A DNA stretch of 64,000 nt, from the NCBI GenBank assembly GCA_964487845.1, contig CAZASK010000005.1:1-64000 (forward strand), written 5' to 3'. Under the pieces are notes generated by a model that worked only from the letters and a program-made list of their open reading frames with translations, ran no database searches and was not told the DNA's origin. Shown here piece by piece: positions 58,312 through 64,000 of the stretch; position 1 is the first letter of the stretch, and every line of letters begins with the position of its first letter. Made by a program: the position numbers and the translations under genes. The stretch is from CAZASK01 sp964487845. GTDB lineage: Bacteria; Chlamydiota; Chlamydiia; Chlamydiales; FEN-1388.

Positions 58312-60105
58312 TCTCTGAGCGTCCGCCTCAGTAATTCCAGGAACTTGCATCAGCTGCTGTATCGTAGCTGATGCTATCGCTTGAGGGCTGCCAAAATGTC
58401 TCAGCAGTCTCTTTTTTTTCACAGGCCCTATCCCTACAACCTCATCGAGAACACTCTTTCTTATATTTTTTTCTCTTCTTTTTCTGTGAAAGGAGATCAC
58501 AAATCGATGCGCTTCATCTCGAATCTGTTGCACAAGATGCAAAATAGGCGAATGCACAGGCAGCCGAATCGGCTCTTTTTCGTCTTCTATGTACACCACC
58601 TCTTCAGTGATTCCTCTATCATGACGACCTTGATCTTTTGCTATGGCAATAACAGAACAAGAGACTATACCAAGCTCAGCTAAAGCAGCTTGTGCCACAT
58701 GCAGATGTCCTTTCCCTCCATCGATCATAATAAGATCGGGAAAGCTTTCTGCTTTTCCTTGATCTCCAAATCGCCGCGTAAGCACTTCTCGCATCATTGC
58801 ATAGTCATCAGCTTGTTCAACAGAGCGGATACGCCATTTGCGATACTCTTTTGGAGCTTTATACCCATCTTCAAAAACAGCCATCGCCGATACCTTTTCA
58901 TCACCTGCCAAATGAGAGTTGTCGTAGCATTCAATTCGCTTTGGAAATGACTTCAAATGCAAAATTTCCTTCAGCTCACAGAGCAGTTGATCTTGCTTTT
59001 CTTTATAGATCATTTTTTCTGAAAGATGCGCCTTCGCATTTGCAAGGGCAAGGGCGGCCATCTCTGCTTTGACACCTCGATCTGCTGCCACAATCCTACC
59101 TGACCATTTTTTCTTTTCATGAAATACTTCTTGTACAAGAGTGGCAGACTGTAGCTCGAAAGTAAGCAGCAGCTCATCTGGCAGATCGTTATGTAAATAT
59201 TGCTGCAGTAGATATGATTGCATCATTTCTTCATCGTCTTGCACGGCATTATCGACTGAAAAATGATGCGATCCGACAAGAGATGAATTTCTATAATAAA
59301 GAGTTGTAATGACGACATGACTGCCTGTGCGTAGAAGTGCAATAACATCAGTATCTATACGACTTATAAAAGCAACCTGCTGTCTTTCTGACAATTTTTT
59401 CAGCTGATCTATTTTTTTTACTATTACAGCCGCCTCTTCAAATTTGAGTGCATCACTAGCCTGGTGCATTTCTTTCTTTAAAGAAACGATCAGCTCTTTA
59501 CTTCGTCCAGTGAGTAATGCTTGCGCATTGACCACAATTTCTTTATATTCTTTTTTCTCAATAAGCCCTACACATGGTCCAGGACATCGCTTCATTTGAT
59601 AGAGAAGACACGGTTTGGTTCTTCTTATAAACTCCGCGTCAGAACATTGTCTGAGAGGAAATAATCTGCTGATCATATCAAATGCAGCTCTTGCTTGCTG
59701 ACTGCTTGTATAGGGTCCATAATACATCCCATCTTTTGGAACACTTCCCTTATAGCGGACAAGTTGCATCGCAGGAAAATCATGCTTCGTTGTCAGTTTT
59801 ATGCTCAGATAGCCCTTATCGTCTTTGAGCAGGATGTTGTAGCGCGGCTGATATTTCTTAATCAGTGTATTTTCTAATAACAGCGCCTCTTTTTCTGATT
59901 GCACGACGATGATATCGATGCTCTCTACTTTTTCAAGTAAATAAGGTAATTGCACTCTTGTATCATGGCCGCAATAGTATTGCTTGAGACGTGTTTTGAG
60001 GTTGTTTGCTTTTCCTACGTAGAGAACATCACCTGCTCTATCTTTCATGAGATAGACACCAGGCTCCGCTGGATAGCTAGAGAAGCTTTCAGCAATTGTT
60101 GGCAT
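58297..60105 (-). CDS. uvrC: UvrABC system protein C
   Basis: About 602 residues. The GIY-YIG endonuclease (PGVYLMKDRAGDVLYVGKA, then NTLIKKYQPRYNILLKDDKG) is followed by the Cys-rich CLLYQMKRCPGPCVG, the UvrB-binding UVR motif (HQASDALKFEEAAVIVKKID) and the RNase H-like C-terminal nuclease (RIECYDNSHLAG, DLIMIDGGKGHL) with helix-hairpin-helix end. It makes both incisions in nucleotide-excision repair. Chlamydia also has uvrC near rpsN (CT787-CT791 region). Confidence 0.95.
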   Translation of the reverse strand: MPTIAESFSSYPAEPGVYLMKDRAGDVLYVGKANNLKTRLKQYYCGHDTRVQLPYLLEKVESIDIIVVQSEKEALLLENTLIKKYQPRYNILLKDDKGYLSIKLTTKHDFPAMQLVRYKGSVPKDGMYYGPYTSSQQARAAFDMISRLFPLRQCSDAEFIRRTKPCLLYQMKRCPGPCVGLIEKKEYKEIVVNAQALLTGRSKELIVSLKKEMHQASDALKFEEAAVIVKKIDQLKKLSERQQVAFISRIDTDVIALLRTGSHVVITTLYYRNSSLVGSHHFSVDNAVQDDEEMMQSYLLQQYLHNDLPDELLLTFELQSATLVQEVFHEKKKWSGRIVAADRGVKAEMAALALANAKAHLSEKMIYKEKQDQLLCELKEILHLKSFPKRIECYDNSHLAGDEKVSAMAVFEDGYKAPKEYRKWRIRSVEQADDYAMMREVLTRRFGDQGKAESFPDLIMIDGGKGHLHVAQAALAELGIVSCSVIAIAKDQGRHDRGITEEVVYIEDEKEPIRLPVHSPILHLVQQIRDEAHRFVISFHRKRREKNIRKSVLDEVVGIGPVKKKRLLRHFGSPQAIASATIQQLMQVPGITEADAQRLKNI

Positions 60106-60129
60106 ATACACCTGATACGTAAGATAAAT

Positions 60130-61197
60130 CTACTTCTTATGGAGGATGTGAAGATTTTCTGGAAGCTCTTCTTGCAATGCAAGCTGTCCACAAGCTGCTG
60201 CTATATCATCGCCTTTTGTGTATCGACATGTATTGATAACGCCTGCATCATCGAGCACCTTTCGGAACTGACGAATTGCTTCAGCGTCTGGCCTTTGTAA
60301 CTTGAGCCCTTTTACAGGATTGTAGGGAATCAAGTTCACGGTACACTGTCTATTTTTCAATAAAGCAGCCAGTTCTTCAGCGTCTTGTATACTATCGTTT
60401 ATGCCATGCAAAAGGATATACTCGTAGGTAATATCTCTTTTCGTCATTTTGAAATAGTGGTCCATAGCTTGCATAATCTGATCAAGCTGATACTGTCTTG
60501 CATAAGGAATAATTTTCTGCCTGATTCGCTGATTTGGAGCATGCAAGGAAAGAACAAGATTCACTCTGAAGTCTTCTTGTGCAATGCGCAATATCCCTTC
60601 CACTACACCGACTGTCGAAACCGTAATACGCCTCTGAGAAATATGCATCATCTCGGGATCGATCAACATGCGAATCGACTTTGTAACGGCCTCATAATTG
60701 CGCAAAGGCTCTCCCATTCCCATGTACACAATATGCGATACACGCTCACCTTTTTTTGCAAGCCACTGATCTATCATGTATACTTGTGATACAATCTCAT
60801 GGCATTCTAAATCGCGAAAAAGGCCCTTTTGACCTGAAGCACAAAAAGCACAGCGTGCGGGACAGCCCACCTGCGATGACACACATACCGTACGTCTCTC
60901 ATCAGATAGAATAAGCACTGACTCCACAAGACGACCACAACTTAGCTTCCATAAAAACTTGAATGTCTCCTTATCGTCAGACTCTTGCACATGAACGAGT
61001 GTGATCTGCTGGATATCAAATGTATGAGCAAGTTTTTCACGCAAAGCTATACTCAGATTGGTCATTTCAGAAAAGGAAGATACTTTTTTCTGAAACAGCC
61101 ACTCTAGCACCTGTTTTGCCTGAAAAGAACGAAGCCCCTCTTTCTGAGCCCATTCTTTAAATTCTAGAGATGTGAAATTGAGTAAAACTTGCTTCAT
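60130..61197 (-). CDS. rlmN: Dual-specificity RNA methyltransferase RlmN
   Basis: A 355-residue radical-SAM enzyme: C-x3-C-x2-C in VGCPARCAFCASGQKG, MGMGEPLRNYEAV, VNLVLSLHAPNQRIR and the C-terminal catalytic cysteine region (INTCRYTKGDDIAAACGQL). It methylates A2503 of 23S rRNA and tRNA A37. Size is normal. It is 19 bp upstream of uvrC on the same strand. Confidence 0.95.
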   Translation of the reverse strand: MKQVLLNFTSLEFKEWAQKEGLRSFQAKQVLEWLFQKKVSSFSEMTNLSIALREKLAHTFDIQQITLVHVQESDDKETFKFLWKLSCGRLVESVLILSDERRTVCVSSQVGCPARCAFCASGQKGLFRDLECHEIVSQVYMIDQWLAKKGERVSHIVYMGMGEPLRNYEAVTKSIRMLIDPEMMHISQRRITVSTVGVVEGILRIAQEDFRVNLVLSLHAPNQRIRQKIIPYARQYQLDQIMQAMDHYFKMTKRDITYEYILLHGINDSIQDAEELAALLKNRQCTVNLIPYNPVKGLKLQRPDAEAIRQFRKVLDDAGVINTCRYTKGDDIAAACGQLALQEELPENLHILHKK

Positions 61198-61316
61198 AAG
61201 GCCTGCAATTTTACTCTAAATTCATATAACTCTCCACAAAAAACTTCCTTTATGATACGAATAAGTCAAAAAACGATTAGTTTTTTTTTGAAATCACAAA
61301 ACACATGGAGGCGTGT

Positions 61317-61481
61317 ATGAAACAACTTTTAGTCACCTTGGCACTAGGGGTTATGGTAATAAGCTGCAAATGCAATTCAAATAATGATGAGGCTCCTAAG
61401 AAAATGTCCAAAAATGAACAGCAATCAAACAATAACATGAACAAGCAAACTGCCAAGCAGTCACGCTCTTCAGATTATTAA
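61317..61481 (+). CDS. Small lipoprotein
   Basis: A 54-residue reading frame, ATG preceded by GGAGGCG. The signal MKQLLVTLALGVMVISC has a lipidation cysteine at residue 17; the mature part is polar, Asn/Lys/Gln-rich (NNMNKQTAKQSRSSDY). It is alone on the plus strand, followed by a hairpin. Function unknown; small lipoproteins of this kind are often envelope components. Confidence 0.75.
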   Translation: MKQLLVTLALGVMVISCKCNSNNDEAPKKMSKNEQQSNNNMNKQTAKQSRSSDY

Positions 61482-61491
61482 AACTCGCTTT

Positions 61492-61518
61492 GATAGAGAT
61501 CTGATACAGATCTCTATC
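61492..61518. terminator. Hairpin shared by two convergent genes
   Basis: A perfect 12-bp stem (GATAGAGATCTG with CAGATCTCTATC) around ATA lies 10 bases after the lipoprotein stop and overlaps the last codon of the glycosyltransferase. It probably serves both directions. The T tract is weak. Confidence 0.65.
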
Positions 61519-62332
61519 TTCCTGAAAAAGCCCATTGAACACGACGCGCGAGCTTATGGATCATATGCCTCAGATAGCGTTGCTTAAAAAGCCAGCCGCA
61601 TGCCCATATAAATCCATAATGCAACACAATTTCATAAAATGTTTCTTTAAAAACACGAACCAGATATTTGAGTGAAAAGGGTATAAGCACAGGATCTACA
61701 TAGGCCCGTTGATCTCCTATCACCTTCAAGCTCCCCTCTTTCAAAAATCGAGCAAAAAAGTCGAAGCCGCCTCTTACATACAGATCTTTGTCAAAGAGCC
61801 CTATTTTTTTAAATACCTCTTTTTTTATCCAGCATGACTGCAAATTGGTAGGCTGCTTTCCTTGGCGTAGTTGCTCATGACTCAGCGGTCTAAAAAGAAA
61901 ATGGGAATGATTCCATTCATCAAGGAAAAAGCTCGCTGTATACAAGAGATCTGGATAATGATGCTCTGCAATCTGCCACATCGCAGTAGAAATCGCCGTT
62001 GGGAATATATAGGCATCTCCTGGCCTCAATATATGGACATATTCTCCTTGAGCTACCCCCACACCTCGATTCATCATTTCAAATATCTTTGTAGTTGGTA
62101 CCTGCTGAAGGCGAATACGAGGATCACGATAGGAATGTATAATTTCAATAGTCCTATCTGTGGAGTTGGCGTCAATAATGACGATCTCTATCTTGCAGTT
62201 GATTTGAGCCAATACACTCTCTAGAGTTGCGGCAATATATTGCGCAGCATTGTGCGTAGGAATGATGACAGACACTGTAAAGACGCTACATAAAGGAGGC
62301 TTACTAAAAAAGATATGCTCGTGTGATTCCAT
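61514..62332 (-). CDS. GT2-family glycosyltransferase
   Basis: A 272-residue GT-A enzyme: SVIIPTHNAAQYIAATLESVL at the N-terminus, IEIVIIDANSTDRTIEII and GVAQGEYVHILRPGDAYIFP. The expected first D-D/S becomes D-A-N-S, as in WcaA-like transferases; the metal site RPGDAY is in place. No transmembrane segment is obvious, and the last ~60 residues are aromatic/basic, perhaps membrane-associated. It likely adds a sugar to LPS or another glycan; acceptor unknown. Confidence 0.85.
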   Translation of the reverse strand: MESHEHIFFSKPPLCSVFTVSVIIPTHNAAQYIAATLESVLAQINCKIEIVIIDANSTDRTIEIIHSYRDPRIRLQQVPTTKIFEMMNRGVGVAQGEYVHILRPGDAYIFPTAISTAMWQIAEHHYPDLLYTASFFLDEWNHSHFLFRPLSHEQLRQGKQPTNLQSCWIKKEVFKKIGLFDKDLYVRGGFDFFARFLKEGSLKVIGDQRAYVDPVLIPFSLKYLVRVFKETFYEIVLHYGFIWACGWLFKQRYLRHMIHKLARRVQWAFSGR

Positions 62333-62398
62333 ATTTGAGTGAAATGACTCCTCTTGCTAAACTCTACTACTTCCACAGGGAAGTAAGGGGTAGTTGCA

Positions 62399-64000
62399 AT
62401 GTACACGTTTCAGGAAATAGTAGCCAAGCTCTCTCAATTTTGGCATGAACAAGGATGCGCTATCTTACAGCCACATGACGTGGAAAAAGGCGCTGCAACC
62501 TTCAACCCTCACACCTTCTTTCGCTGCCTAGGGCCAGAGCCTTATCATGCAGCATATATCGAACCCTGCCGAAGACCAAAAGATGGCCGCTATGCTCAAA
62601 ATCCAAACCGAGTACAGCATTACTTCCAGTATCAAGTGATGCTCAAACCATCTCCTTATAACATACAAGATCTCTACTTACAATCTTTAGAAGCAATAGG
62701 CTTTGATTTAAGAAATCACGATATCCGCTTCGTACATGATGACTGGGAGCAACCTACCATCGGCGCATGGGGTCTTGGATGGGAAATATGGATCGATGGA
62801 CAAGAGTGCAGTCAATTTACCTATTTCCAGGCAGTAGGAGGCAGCACCCTCAAGCCGATTACAGGCGAGATCACCTACGGACTTGAAAGACTGGCGATGT
62901 ATCTACAAAATAAGAAGTCTATATTTGAGCTGCAGTGGAACGACACACTGACCTATGGAGACATCTACACACAAGATGAAAAAGAATGGAGCCGTTACAA
63001 CTTTGAAGCAAGTGATGCGCCAGCATGGCTTTCCTTATTTAAACTCTATGAAAACGAGGCAAAAAGACTCGCTGTCTCTCAACTGCCGATCCCAGCACTT
63101 GATTTTGTCATGAAGGCGTCGCATGCATTTAACATGCTCGACGCAAGAGGGGCGATCTCGGTCACTGAACGAGCAAATTATATTGCGCAGGTTCGAGATA
63201 TAGCCAAATTAGTTGCCGATAGTTATCTCATGTCGAGACACGCATTAGATTACCCGCTCCTGCATAAGCAGACAACGACTATCAGCGCCTATACTCCTGT
63301 TCCCGCAGCAGACACCGTGTATCAAAAACAGAACTCTCCACAAGATCTTCTTCTCGAAATCGGAGTTGAAGAACTGCCAGCTTCATTTGTCCCTATCGGA
63401 CTAGACAATTTTGAGCGACTGATGAAAGAGCTCCTTGAAAAAGAAGGATTGGCATATGAATCAATCAAGCCCATGGGAACTCCAAGAAGACTCACACTTT
63501 TAGTCAAAGGTGTAAGTCCTGAAAAGAAAGCGAGTACGCAAGAAAAACGTGGACCATCTTTGCAAGCTGCCTTTGACGAATCAGGAAATGCCACAAAGGC
63601 ACTTCATGGATATTGCAAACAACTCGGAATAGAGCCTCCTACAAAAGAGCAGCTGACTACGCAAGCAATCTCCCATATCCGTATAGAGGAAATAAAGGGA
63701 ACGCCATACCTTGTATCGCACGTTCATTCAGAGAGCGAACTCACACAGACAATTTTAGAAAAAGCATTGCCAGCACTCATCTTACGAATCGATTTTCCCA
63801 AGAAGATGCGTTGGGCTGATCTCGACATCGGTTTTGCTCGCCCTATTCGATGGATCGCTTGCCTCTATGGAGAAGAGGTCATCAGCTTTGATGTAGGACC
63901 TATTCACTCTTCTCGATACAGCTTTGGCCATCGCCAACTTGCGCCTCATATGATTGAGCTTACGTATGCAAATCAGTATGAAGAACAGATGGCAAAGGCT
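62399..64000 (+). CDS. glyQS: Glycyl-tRNA synthetase, fused alpha and beta subunits (runs off the window)
   Basis: The frame opens at 62399 and is still open at the end of the window (534 codons). The alpha part (residues 1-~290) has the class II GlyQ signature: FWHEQGCAILQPHDVEKGAA, PCRRPKDGRYAQNPNR, GGSTLKPITGEITYGLERL. A short linker (PAADTVYQKQNSPQ) leads into the beta subunit (DLLLEIGVEELPASF, MGTPRRLTLLV). The alpha-beta fusion is typical of Chlamydia, which carries glyS as one long gene, near glgA/pgsA in that genus. Confidence 0.95.
   Translation, partial: MYTFQEIVAKLSQFWHEQGCAILQPHDVEKGAATFNPHTFFRCLGPEPYHAAYIEPCRRPKDGRYAQNPNRVQHYFQYQVMLKPSPYNIQDLYLQSLEAIGFDLRNHDIRFVHDDWEQPTIGAWGLGWEIWIDGQECSQFTYFQAVGGSTLKPITGEITYGLERLAMYLQNKKSIFELQWNDTLTYGDIYTQDEKEWSRYNFEASDAPAWLSLFKLYENEAKRLAVSQLPIPALDFVMKASHAFNMLDARGAISVTERANYIAQVRDIAKLVADSYLMSRHALDYPLLHKQTTTISAYTPVPAADTVYQKQNSPQDLLLEIGVEELPASFVPIGLDNFERLMKELLEKEGLAYESIKPMGTPRRLTLLVKGVSPEKKASTQEKRGPSLQAAFDESGNATKALHGYCKQLGIEPPTKEQLTTQAISHIRIEEIKGTPYLVSHVHSESELTQTILEKALPALILRIDFPKKMRWADLDIGFARPIRWIACLYGEEVISFDVGPIHSSRYSFGHRQLAPHMIELTYANQYEEQMAKA

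Overview
The window comes from a member of the order Chlamydiales outside the classical Chlamydiaceae (a Parachlamydia/Simkania/Waddlia-type 'environmental' chlamydia); I cannot name the genus. The strongest evidence is gene order. ychF | sctU-sctV-copN-scc1-malQ (33.8-41.8 kb), T3S-chaperone-dnaQ-mqnA-mqnB (26.7-29.3 kb), the ctc-pth-rpsF-rpsR-rplI block, pgsA-glgA, and rnpA-rpmH | rpmJ-rpsN followed by uvrC are all arrangements or gene sets known from Chlamydia. Features absent from Chlamydiaceae are ADP-heptose genes, a caspase-like protein, large ankyrin/coiled-coil proteins and many palindromic repeats, which point to an amoeba-associated relative.

Layout. 0.1-15.9 kb is accessory: a 1784-residue coiled-coil protein, a membrane kinase-like protein, a four-gene amidoligase cluster on the minus strand (ATP-grasp, GCS2 ligase, N-formylglutamate amidohydrolase-like, C39/papain-like peptidase), a secreted caspase-like protein, a secreted two-repeat protein, an Inc-like repeat protein and an ankyrin protein. 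16-18.6 kb holds an AhpD-like protein, FabI and a flavoprotein. 18.8-21.9 kb is a scar: a dead AAA-ATPase gene and a 2.6 kb insertion flanked by 48-bp direct repeats, carrying a toxin-like lipase gene, two paralogous small membrane proteins (candidate immunity proteins) and a threonine-aldolase remnant. 21.9-26 kb is a five-gene translationally coupled operon with pterin genes. 26-30.4 kb holds a FliO-like gene, a T3S chaperone, futalosine-pathway menaquinone genes and BrnQ. 30.5-32.6 kb holds helical proteins and a plant-IQM-like protein split by a poly(A) frameshift.

32.7-41.8 kb is an rRNA methyltransferase, YchF and the type III secretion core operon. 41.7-53.4 kb is mostly minus-strand housekeeping: heptose synthesis, ribosomal proteins, peptidyl-tRNA hydrolase, PRPP synthetase, tRNA-Gln, PgsA, glycogen synthase, an alanine/glycine:cation symporter and a DTW protein. 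53.6-64 kb holds a thioredoxin-fold periplasmic protein, RnpA/RpmH, RpmJ/RpsN, a second A-tract-split gene, an Asp23 protein, UvrC, RlmN, a lipoprotein, a glycosyltransferase and the start of a fused GlyQS.

Repeats are a theme. Three families of 160-170 bp fold-back (MITE-like) elements occur, and one supplies the last ~22 codons of glgA. The best candidates for little-described biology are the amidoligase/peptidase cluster next to the caspase-like gene, the direct-repeat-flanked toxin/immunity cassette, and the A-tract-interrupted IQM-like effector candidate.
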